DNA of 64,000 nucleotides. Origin: Paulinella micropora (Eukaryota > Cercozoa > Imbricatea > Euglyphida). Both the position numbers and the translations under genes were made by a program. The notes below the pieces were generated by a model. That model was not told where the DNA came from, ran no database searches, and was given only the letters and a program-made list of their open reading frames with translations. Positions 40,019 through 50,510 of the stretch are shown in pieces. The DNA is taken from positions 128,750-192,749 of the forward strand of contig BJOX01000303.1 in the NCBI GenBank assembly GCA_009731375.1. The letters are read 5' to 3'. Every line of letters starts with the position of its first letter. Within the stretch, counting starts at the first letter, position 1.

Positions 40019-41220
40019 AGGTTTCAGTCACATAAGCTTCAAGGCAGGGCTCATCATTCGAGGACGGGTCGGGCAACCGGCTGCGTTCTTCAGCTCCCTA
40101 ACACCGGCTCACTGCAGCAACTGCCGGCAGAGGGCGAGGAGGAAAGATGTCCCGGTCACGGGTGCAGTCACATAAGCTTCAAGGCACACCTTGCGGGATA
40201 AGGGCCCGTTTGAACTCAAACCTGCGGCCGCGAGCTCCAAACTTCAATACGGGCCGGATCAAGGGTCCAACCACGCAGAACCTAGCCAGGGCTTCATTCG
40301 GACCACTTGCGGCGGAGGCCGGCGAGCTCACGGCAGAGGCCATTCCTCAAGGCAACGGTTAGGTTTAGGGTTAGGGTTAGGGTTCAGCACCCCACCAGGC
40401 TGCCGGGCTATGCCGGGGCGGCTTGGCTCGCTGTCTCTCGCCGTTTGGACTCAAAGCAGTGTGTTTGGGCCGCCCCGGCCGGGTCCTGACAGCGTGCCGG
40501 AGAAAATAGTTTATCGGGTTGCAGGGTTAGGGTTAGGGATAGGGTTAGGGTTAGGGTTAGGGTTAGGGTTAGGCCGTGTGAACCAACGCTCGGCTTGCTG
40601 GGCTCGGCATTGGAGGACGGGTCGGGCGACCGGCTGCCTTCTTCAGCTCCCCAACACCGGCTCACTGCAGCAACTGCCGGCAGAGGGCGAGGAGGAAAGA
40701 TGTCCCGGTCACGGGTGCAGTCACATAAGCTTCAAGGCACACCTTGCGGGATAAGGGCCCGTTTGAACTCAAACCTGCGGCCGCGAGCTCCAAACTTCAA
40801 TACGGGCCGGAGCAAGGGTCCAACCACGCAGAACCTAGCCAGGGCTTCATTCGGACCACTTGCGGCGGAGGCCGGCGAGCTCACGGCAGAGGCCATTCCT
40901 CAAGGCAACGGTTAGGTTTAGGGTTAGGGTTAGGGTTCAGCACCCCACCAGGCTGCCGGGCTATGCCGGGGCGGCTTGGCTCGCTGTCTCTCGCCGTTTG
41001 GACTCAAAGCAGTGTGTTTGGGCCGCCCCGGCCGGGTCCTGACAGCGTGCCGGAGAAAATAGTTTATCGGGTTGCAGGGTTAGGGTTAGGGATAGGGTTA
41101 GGGTTAGGGTTAGGGTTAGGGTTAGGCCGTGTGAACCATCGCTCGGCTTGCTGGGCTCGGCATTGGAGGACGGGTCGGGCGACCAGCTGCCTTCTTCAGC
41201 TCCCCAACACCGGCTCACTC
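40019..41220 (+). repeat. Tandem 553-bp units with TTAGGG tracts (second block)
   Basis: About two and a third units continuing the array after the N spacer, with TTAGGG runs at 40522-40573 and 41075-41126. The last unit diverges at 41219 into GCGGCATATT-type repeats. Confidence 0.93.
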
Positions 41221-41361
41221 TCAGCGCTGACTGCATATTTGCGGCGCTCGCGGCATATTTGTGGCGCTCGTGGCATATACAGTAACTGCCGGCAGTCACA
41301 TATATAAGGGCCCGTTTGAACTCAAACATGCGGCCGCGAGCTCCAAACTTTGATACGGGCC

Positions 41362-41935
41362 GGATGAAGGATCCAATGACGCAGAACCTAGCTAGGACGT
41401 CATTAGGACCACTCGCAGTGGGTGGAGGCCTTCGAGCCCACGGCAGACGCCATTCCTCAAGGTAATGGTTAGAGCTAGGGTTAGGGTTAGGTATATATAT
41501 ATGTATGTAAGTAAGTAAGTTCTTTTTGAATGGACTCAGTCTTGATCCGGCCCGTATTAAAGTTTCGAGGTTGTTGCCGCATGTGTGCTTGAGTTTAAAC
41601 TTCGTGTACGTTTCGTGAAAAACTTTAATGGATTTTTTTTACAACAGAGCCGGATGAAGGATCCAATGACGCAGAACCTAGCTAGGACGTCATTAGGACC
41701 ACTCGCGGTGGGTGGAGGCCTTCGAGCCCACGGCAGACGCCATTCCTCAAGGCAATGGTTAGAGCTAGGATTAGGGTTAGGTATATATGTATGTATGTAT
41801 GTAAGTAAGTTCTTTTTGAATGGACTCAGTCTTGATCCTGCCCGTATTAAAGTTTCGAGGTTGTTGCCGCATGTGTGCTTGAGTTTAAACTTCGTGTACG
41901 TTTCGTGAAAAACTTTAATGGGTTTTTTTTTTCAA
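41362..41935 (+). repeat. Two tandem units of 290 bp
   Basis: Units start at 41362 and 41652 with GGATGAAGGATCCAATGACG. Each contains a short TTAGGG remnant followed by a GTAT/GTAA microsatellite. They share their first 100 bases with the end of the 553-bp unit, so they derive from it. Confidence 0.85.
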
Positions 41936-41960
41936 CAGAATTGAAACGTAAAAAGCTAAG

Positions 41961-42497
41961 CTAGAGCTCACTCATTTGTCTCTCCATTTCTGTTACATCT
42001 AAGCCAACCCTTCCAAGGTATTGAACTAAGTCACCCTCTTTGACATCAATAATTTTGTGTTGATCCTTCACTTCATCTGGCCATCCGTAGTCTACTATAA
42101 CTAATGACCAAGCATGATAGAACCTGTTTGCTTTTGTTCTTATACTGATTATGGGATCCCTTGACTCATCTTCAACATATAAGACACAATTACAATGGGA
42201 TTTGTTTCTTGATGTCATAGCGCATTGCCCTCTCTGCATAGCAGGCAAGGATGGGTCCATTTGTACTCTCCAAGGAGTGTACAAATGGGACCCATTCTCT
42301 AGCCGCAGTAACGTCTGCTGCTCCCTTTCGCAAAGCTTTGTACCGCGTGTTTGACTAACACTTCTCGCTCTACTATATGTGTAATAAAGTGTTATAGGGG
42401 GTCCTGCTCTAACATCTTTCCTGAAAGCCATAACAAAACCAAAGCTTTCCCATTTTAGGACAGCTATAGTGTCTGTGTATGCAACGACACGCGGCAC
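41961..42497 (-). CDS. SET-like domain protein
   Basis: Open 178-codon frame with normal protein composition amid repeats. The C-terminal part has SRNKSHCNCVLYVEDES, then SLVIVDYGWPDE, resembling the N-H-S-x-x-N-C and E-L-x-x-D-Y-G core of SET methyltransferases; the N-terminal part contains FGFVMAFRKDVRAGPPITLY. The usual NHS triad is altered, so activity is doubtful. It could be an exon of a longer gene. Confidence 0.4.
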   Translation of the reverse strand: MPRVVAYTDTIAVLKWESFGFVMAFRKDVRAGPPITLYYTYSRARSVSQTRGTKLCEREQQTLLRLENGSHLYTPWRVQMDPSLPAMQRGQCAMTSRNKSHCNCVLYVEDESRDPIISIRTKANRFYHAWSLVIVDYGWPDEVKDQHKIIDVKEGDLVQYLGRVGLDVTEMERQMSEL

Positions 42498-42506
42498 CCC
42501 CTGGCT

Positions 42507-42729
42507 TCATGCATGCTTACCATGAACTGGATAGGTGATGGCTGGCACACCCCCCTGCCCGCCTCCCATTTTCAGGACACTTCCAAAGCGTTTCCCTCCC
42601 AGACTCCCAGAAGGCCTTCTTGATCCACATATCATTGCGCCGGCTGATTTCCAATCTGCACGGGAAACACTGGGCCATACTGTTGGCTCTAACGAAGTAA
42701 ACAACAGTGTGATGAATGACGCAGCCACC

Positions 42730-42730
<1 letters not shown>
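42507..42730 (-). other. Unassigned exon-like segment
   Basis: Non-repetitive 220 bp before the GATA microsatellite. Minus-strand frames read protein-like text (CFPCRLEISRRNDMWIKKAF, then GREALWKCPENG in shifted frames). Too short and broken to name. Confidence 0.25.
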
Positions 42731-42731
<1 letters not shown>

Positions 42732-42787
<56 letters not shown>

Positions 42788-42803
42788 GATAGATAAGATA
42801 GAT

Positions 42804-42857
<54 letters not shown>
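42732..42857. repeat. GATA microsatellite
   Basis: About 30 GATA units with a few AAGATA slips. Confidence 0.97.
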
Positions 42858-43057
42858 CTATATCTGTACCTGTGCTGCTAAGCACTGAAGCAGATTCACT
42901 GCCTGCTGCTGTTGGAATGGACGTGCAGAACTTGTGAACAAGCTTAGGACAGCGTCCTCTGCACGTTCGGGTTTCGTTTGGCTGGCGCGCGCTGCATATT
43001 CGTCGGCGCTCGGTGGGCTGGCGCTGCTTTGTACCTAATATGTGTAACATACATGTT

Positions 43058-43058
43058 C

Positions 43059-43101
<43 letters not shown>

Positions 43102-43391
43102 GTGGTATGTTGACGACACTCGCAACACTCGCGGCGCTCACGGCATATTCGCGGCGCTCGCTGCATATACATAAATTACAAATATGTGGTAAAGCAGATG
43201 ACACTTTAAGCGTTTATGTACACGACGCTCTCAGTGCTTGCGGCATATTTGCGGCGCTCGCGGCATATTGTCGTGTACATACCGCAAGTATGCAAATAAT
43301 ATATATTATATATATGCCGCGAGCGCCGCAAATATGCCGCGAGCGCCGCGAACTCTCAGTGCTCGCGGCATATTCGCGGCGCTCGCGGCGG
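43058..43391. repeat. TA tract plus GCGGCATATTC dispersed repeats
   Basis: A TA run (43058-43098) followed by alternating GCGGCGCTCGCGGCATATTC-type units in both orientations around a near-palindrome containing AATAATATATATTATATATA (43292-43315). The same arrangement recurs at 45550-45730 and 49797-49915, so it is a dispersed foldback-like element. The [15 protein letters not shown] ORFs are artefacts of the 20-bp unit. Confidence 0.75.
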
Positions 43392-43432
43392 GGGGGAGGG
43401 GAGAGGCTGAGAGGTAGGCAGGCAGGGAGGGA

Positions 43433-43463
<31 letters not shown>

Positions 43464-43465
43464 AA

Positions 43466-43496
<31 letters not shown>

Positions 43497-43612
43497 TGAC
43501 CCTTTAGATGGGACGAACGTACACTTTGAATGGCACTTTGCTGCCATGGGCATCCACGCAGTCATGGGACTTGTCCTATGCAGTACAATGAAAATGATCT
43601 ATAAAAAATTCA

Positions 43613-43748
43613 TTCATTATATACACTCAATGTTACCCTGTTCTTTTCACGTTCGAGGAAGCACTCCGTGCATAAATGTATGTTGCACTCATCGCAACCG
43701 TAGCGATAGCCCTTAATTGACCCTTTTGTCTGGGGACAGTCAGCACAA
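43613..43748 (-). CDS. Cysteine-rich zinc-finger exon, piggyBac-transposase type
   Basis: After an acceptor TTTAG at 43749-43753 the minus strand encodes YYCADCPQTKGS, YRYGCDECNIHLCTECFLE, then a stop at 43613-43615. C-x2-C...C-x2-C-x4-L-C-x2-C-F is the C-terminal finger of piggyBac-like transposases. A preceding exon could be 44100-44262 (basic, [18 protein letters not shown]), separated by an intron made of TATATG repeats. The catalytic domain was not found. Confidence 0.45.
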
Positions 43749-43757
43749 TAATACCTA

Positions 43758-44060
<303 letters not shown>

Positions 44061-44353
44061 TAGTATATGTATGTATAATATTGTAATATTTTTTATAATT
44101 GAACCCTGCGTGCGTGGCCTTGGGACTGCTTGTTTTACAGTTGGGACTGGACGTCTTCTCTGAGCCATCTCGGTTCTCCTCCTGGCTGTTCTGGTCGGCG
44201 CTGACGGAACCAGCAGTCTTGTCCTTTGTGCCGCCACCACTAGTCTTATCCTACATAGTTATTATATTCATATCACACATACACACATACATGAATTATT
44301 ACATACACACATACATACACGAATAGCAATATTACATGCATACATGCATACAG

Positions 44354-44663
44354 TATTACATACATGGAGAGAAAGGGCAGGCGCGGCGGAACGCAGCCTG
44401 CTGAAAACAAGCAGCCTAAACGTCTCTTTGCTCCCACGATATCGGCCGCCTGCGCTTTTCTGGGCTGCCCCCTGGTCGCCGCCACTGCCGGCTCCCTTCT
44501 GCCCTTTCGCACTGCCTCCGGCTGGTGCACTGGCGGCAAACTCTGGGCGGCGATCACCGTCTGGTTCCTCATCGGAGTACTCACCGTCTTGCAGTGCGCT
44601 CCCATCGTATTGCTCACTGGTGAGCGACTGGTCGCTGACCCGGTCGTCGGCTTGCTTGCCCTT

Positions 44664-44695
<32 letters not shown>

Positions 44696-44930
44696 ACACT
44701 GCCGCCGCCACCACTGCCGCTGCTATCACGGCCGCCGCCTCTGCCATGACTCGTTTCGCCGCCACTGCTGCCACTGCCACCATGGGCGCCGCTATCACCG
44801 TTGCCGTCGCGCACGCCCCCACGAGAACCACCATCAGCACCACCATAACGTGGCGGGACAGCTTCCACCAGGCAAAGGTCTTGACGGTAAGGGTAAGGAA
44901 CCATGGGGTTCCAGAATAACGGGGCGATTT
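44354..44930 (-). other. Exon-like GC-rich island
   Basis: A non-microsatellite island whose minus frame reads an acidic Ser/Asp/Glu-rich segment (SLTSEQYDGSALQDGEYSDE) preceded by poly-Gly and Ala/Val-rich text. Acidic N-terminal regions are common in piggyBac-like transposases, so it may belong with 43613-43748. Low certainty. Confidence 0.3.
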
Positions 44931-44962
44931 TTGGATCTGTATATGTATATGTTATATATACG

Positions 44963-45063
<101 letters not shown>

Positions 45064-45249
45064 ACAGGACCTGTCATGCATATGTATACGTATATGTATA
45101 TGTATATTATTATGTGTATGCATATGGAGTATGTGTATGCGTATGTGTATGTATATATGTACATGCAATCATAATAATATAATGCGTATGTATATGTATA
45201 TGTATCTGTATAGTTGTATATGTATATGTATTGTAATATAAATACGTAC

Positions 45250-45403
45250 TTGATAATTTTGCGTAAAATGCTTCTTCCAGCATTTCAGACAGGACGCTGT
45301 CGTCGATGAACTCAACGAGGCCGTCCTCTACCATGCGCTGATGGATGACGACGGGTTTCCAATCCACAAGCGTTGCCTCCTCACTGTTGAGAAGGTAGTC
45401 CAT
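45250..45403 (-). CDS. Coding exon of unknown gene
   Basis: The minus strand encodes [20 protein letters not shown], then [20 protein letters not shown], ending FYAK before a possible donor into TATATG repeats. Ordinary amphipathic protein, clearly unlike the surrounding repeats. It may be the first exon of the transposase-like gene at 43613-44930. Confidence 0.4.
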
Positions 45404-45605
45404 AGCCTACATGCACATGCATGAATAACAAAGCAGACATGTACATAACCCATCCATCCATCCACCAATCCATCCACCAATCCATCCATCCATACATCCA
45501 TCCATCCATACATCCATCCATACGTACATACATACATATGCCGGGTATATGCAATATATATAGTATTATTTGTATACTTGCTGTAATAATTGTACATGAC
45601 ACTTT

Positions 45606-45730
45606 TAGCGCTTGCGGCATATTCGCGGCCCTCGCGGCGCTCGCGGCATATTCGCGGCATATCAAGTTCGCGGCGCTCGCGGCGCTGGCGGCATATTCGC
45701 AGCATATTCGCGGCGCTCGCGTCGCGGCGC
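45606..45730. repeat. GCGGCATATTC dispersed repeats
   Basis: Six or so copies of the GCGGCGCTCGCGGCATATTC family, ending in a G18 run next to a 10-base N spacer (45753-45762). CATA repeats flank it on both sides (45430-45540 and 45780-45940). From 45945 to 46390 I see no gene. Confidence 0.8.
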
Positions 45731-46391
45731 GGGGGGGGGGGGGGGGGGAAGGNNNNNNNNNNGCCATGATACATCGTAGTACATGCATAAATACGTACAT
45801 ATATACATACATACATATAATCATTACTACTATGATTATAATACCAGCCTGACATACCATATATAGTCTATATAACCGTATACCATACATACATACATAC
45901 ATGCATACGTACATACATACATACATACATATGCATATAATATTACACAGTACTATTGTCACAGTGCGTAAAACAGTCGGCAACTTATGATAAACAAGCA
46001 GCTTCCCGGCGGTAACTTGAATTCCTTTTTAGGCCCCCCAAACGCTTTTACTTGAACAGTCATATTATATTAATCAATGATTACGGGGCTTCAATAAGAG
46101 AATACTTGCAACTAGTAGGACTCTGAATAAGCTTAAGTGGGAGTCGGAAGCGTAACTTCAAGTTCAGAGGCCTGAAAAGCTGGAAGCAATTGGTATCAAG
46201 AGATACAAAAAGCCGGACAAAACTTGAAATTACTCTAAGTCACTGTTAAAAAAAAGCAGAGTCGGTGGCACAGTTCAAGTCAAGTCATGCAGAGGCCGGG
46301 CCGGACGCAGTTGAAACGTTCCTCAGTACTAGTGGTAAGTATTTTATTAAATATGCACGGCACTATTTTTTTTTTAACTTTTTTTTCCTCC

Positions 46392-46541
46392 ATGGCCACC
46401 TGTGGCCGCCGCGACGCCCGCCGCGACGCCCGCCGCCGCAGCGGGCATCGTTATGGGCGTCGCGGTGGGCGTCGCGGCGAACGTCGCGGCGGCGGAGTCC
46501 GACGTGTGAGAGAAAGAAAGAGAGAGAGAGAGAGTTCAAAT

Positions 46542-46575
<34 letters not shown>

Positions 46576-46576
46576 G

Positions 46577-46624
<48 letters not shown>

Positions 46625-46652
46625 ACTACTACTACTACTACTGCTGCTGCTG

Positions 46653-46743
<91 letters not shown>

Positions 46744-46971
46744 GTCTTTTAATCCTCCTCTTTTTCCTCTAGAGCCAGCTAAGGCAGCCGCAAAGGGCGC
46801 GGCTCCTCCTGTTCTTCCTCCATGGCCACCTGTGGCCGCCGCGACGCCCGCCGCGACGTCCGCCGCCGCAGCGGGCATCGTTATGGGCGTCGCGGTGGGC
46901 GTCGCGGCGAACGTCGCGGCGGCGGAGTCCGACGTGTGAGAGAAAGAAAGAGAGAGAGAGAGAGTTCAAAT

Positions 46972-47005
<34 letters not shown>

Positions 47006-47006
47006 G

Positions 47007-47054
<48 letters not shown>

Positions 47055-47082
47055 ACTACTACTACTACTACTGCTGCTGCTG

Positions 47083-47173
<91 letters not shown>

Positions 47174-47353
47174 GTCTTTTAATCCTCCTCTTTTTCCTCT
47201 AGAGCCAGCTAAGGCAGCCGCAAAGGGCGCGGCTCCTCCTGTTCTTCCTCCATGGCCACCTGTGGCCGCCGCGACGCCCGCCGCGACGTCCGCCGCCGCA
47301 GCGGGCATCGTTATGGGCGTCGCGGTGGGCGTCGCGGCGGCGGAGTTCGACGT

Positions 47354-47360
<7 letters not shown>
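46392..47360. repeat. 430-bp tandem repeat with TAC/TGC/TTC tracts
   Basis: Starts of CATGGCCACCTGTGGCCGCC at 46391, 46821 and 47251 give two full units and a partial one with period 430. Each full unit holds an Arg/Ala-type GC segment, a GA run, and long TAC, TGC and TTC trinucleotide tracts. Poly-Leu/Thr/Val ORFs are artefacts. Confidence 0.92.
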
Positions 47361-47417
<57 letters not shown>

Positions 47418-47552
47418 GAGAGAAGAGAAGAGAAGAGAAGAGAGAGAGAAGAGAAGAGAAGAGAAGAGAAGAGGAGAGAAGAGGAGAGGAGAGAGAGAGA
47501 GAGAGAAAGAGAAGAGAAGAGAAGAGAAGAGAGAGAGAGATGAGAGAGAGAG

Positions 47553-47585
<33 letters not shown>

Positions 47586-47624
47586 TATGATAGAGATGAG
47601 AGAGACGAGAGAGATGAGAGAGAT

Positions 47625-47656
<32 letters not shown>

Positions 47657-47720
47657 GAGAGAGCGAGAGAGAGAAAGAGAAAGAGAAAGAGAGAGGGAGA
47701 GCGAGTGTGTGTGTGTGTGC

Positions 47721-47802
<82 letters not shown>

Positions 47803-47870
47803 GAGAGCGAGCGAGCGAGAGAGCGAGCGAGAGAGAGAGAGAGAGAGTGTGAGAGAGAGTGTCTCCACAC
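47353..47870. repeat. GA microsatellite
   Basis: About 500 bp of GA/GAGAA repeats ending in a short GT/CA segment. From 47871 to 48590 I see only scattered CATA repeats and no supportable gene. Confidence 0.97.
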
Positions 47871-48614
47871 ACACACGCACACACACACCCCTGGCACCGA
47901 CGCGAGCTGAGCCGCACACTTACTCACCTAAAACAGACACAAACATGCACACATACACATACATATGTACAGACATACATATAAATACGTAACATGTACA
48001 AATAATTAACCGAATTACGTGCATACATACTAAAGCGTGACTAAACTAGCAAATACACCTAGACGCTGACTTTTTTTTGAACTTTTGACAAGCTACAACT
48101 ACGTTTAAGTATGAAATAGAGATAATGATACGCCAAAATATGAGAAAGTATGTACGTGACTCTTGACAATGCATGCAGAAAGCAAAAAGGGAGATTTGAG
48201 TGGTTTTTTTCTTCTTTTTACTTCTTCCACAAAATTAGACAATCAGTACGCAGACAAACCAAGATGATAACAAAGAAAAAAAACATAGAAAGACGCGTAG
48301 ATCAAACCAAGTTTGCAAAGAGTGTTGATGGTTTTGTTTGTAGTGATGTTTTAGCATTGGAGAGCTCTCCGCAAATGGTCTCTGACCTCTGACATTGGGT
48401 CCTTTTTGGGTCCTGTCGATTGGCCTGAAAGAAATCTGCATAAACCATTGTGCAACATTGCCAATTTTCAAAAACGTCACGAGGCAACTTCCCTACACCC
48501 CAAGTACGAATAGTTGTCTGAGCTTTTGCAACCTAATACTTGTTGAAAGTTGCTTCCAAAGTAATTTCTACTGCAATTCTGCTGCCGCAAGCGCACAAAC
48601 AGCATTATCACAAC

Positions 48615-50297
48615 ATGTCTGTGTCATGGAATACTATGACAAAAAAACCTGCCGCGACAAACCTTGGACCCGAGTCCAAGAGTAAGGAGAAAGGGCTGAC
48701 ACGTTCGAACAACAGTGCCCTGCCTCTGGCAATAGCAGCGCACAAAGAGGTGGCGACGCTGCCAGAGTCTTGGAAGTTGCACAGGAGCTGAAAACCAGGA
48801 GCAAATCGAAGTCTGTTGATTCGAAGAAGAATGAACAGCGACTGGTTTCCAACCTCAGACTGCTTTTGTGTTTGCTCTTCGTCAAGCAAGACAGCAGCTC
48901 ATACAAAGATAAGAGCACGATGGGAAAAGTAATAACTGCATACCTATGTTGGGGCCTGCGCACAGGTTAGTGTGAAACCGAACTGGGGCTACCACAAGTC
49001 TACAAAAAAAACGTCGTGCATCATTCCACTTTGGTACTGTTTGAACTTGCTCTGTGCACCTCGTGATGTCAGTGGTGGCACTTATATGCAGCGTGACACA
49101 ATGATTCCTTCTTGTTGGCTTTCTGTTCCAGGAACTAGCAGCTTCGCTGGATATGCTCCGACTGCCAAGGCAGCTGGCGGCACCCAAACGCTCCCACATC
49201 AGCATGGAAGAGGTGGCTGCCTATGCAGATACTTTGGAGACTTTACTGGAAAGCAGATCTGGAGCTGAGTCCAACTATCGCTACACTCCAGAAGGGAAGG
49301 TAGTATATTACCTACGGTATCGGTATTGGGAACACAGCTATATCCTCGGTGTCTTGCACAGGTACCGGTTTGTGCATGCATGCATAGATTCACTGCATAT
49401 GATTCCGCAAATTGCCGCGTGCAGCGCCAACGCTGAATTGTGCCTCAACAAGCTTCAAATGATAGATTATGGCATGGATGAATGCATAGACCGCATTAAT
49501 ATTACATATGTGTAATATTTGATATGTGAAATTGATTTGCGTTTGGGTTATTCAGATATCCTCGAAGCATCAGGAGCAAGTGTTAGAATACTCTTGCAAA
49601 CTCAAACAAGGCAAGAGGCTGACCACCATGCAGAAAAACTTGGTGCTCTATGTGACCTGGCACAAAAAGTACCCAAGTCACAAGGTATACATGCATGTAT
49701 GTATATGTATGTATATGTATGTATGTATGTATGTATATATTCATGCATGCATATGATATTATGTATGTATCATGTATGTATGTAGCATGTATGTATGTAC
49801 CGCAAGTATGCAAATAATATATATTATATATATGCCGCGAGCGCCGCGAATATGCCGCGAGCGCAGCGAATATGCCGCGAGCACCGCGAATATGCCGCGA
49901 ATACGCCGCGAATATTCCGCAGAGTCCACGCTCCCAAAGTTCACCCGCCGAGGCTATGAAGGTTTTTGGGAGGTCCTGGGAATCATGAAGGCGAAAGGCC
50001 TCATGATTTGGTGAATCCAGCGACACCCAAAGTACTGCGAACCATGTATCATTGGTGCCGAGATTGCTGCTAAGGTCATTTATTATAATGCATAAACATG
50101 CATTATACAGGCATGCAATATCATATATATACACACATATTATATATATGCACGCGGCAAATTTTTGCCGCGACCGCTGCAAGCGCTGAGAGCGTCGTCT
50201 AAATACCGCGCACGTGTAATTTACGTACATGCCGCGATATATTGGCACATTCGCGGCGCTCGCGGCGGTCGCGGCGGTCGCGGCAAAATTTGCCGCG

Positions 50298-50345
<48 letters not shown>

Positions 50346-50455
50346 AAGGTTGAGGCATGGAAGCAGGAAAAAAATCCAGCACATTCGCTGCAATATAATA
50401 TATATATTGGCACATTCGCGGCGCTCGCGGCGGTCGTGGCAAAATTTGCCGCGGG

Positions 50456-50510
<55 letters not shown>

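Noticed and set aside
37953-41126. A chromosome end
   Set aside because: TTAGGG runs are short, embedded in 553-bp units, and flanked on both sides by long non-telomeric sequence.
37839-41329. Repeated ORFs with LGLGLG or TLTLTL cores
   Set aside because: They recur every 553 bp because the DNA unit recurs. The core is TTAGGG read in frame, with no sign of selection for protein.
46363-46878. EEEEE/VVVVV ORFs
   Set aside because: TTC and TAC trinucleotide tracts of the 430-bp tandem repeat read on the minus strand.
45328-50413. [15 protein letters not shown] proteins
   Set aside because: They are the 20-bp GCGGCATATTC unit read in frame; they appear in every copy regardless of strand and have no other domain.
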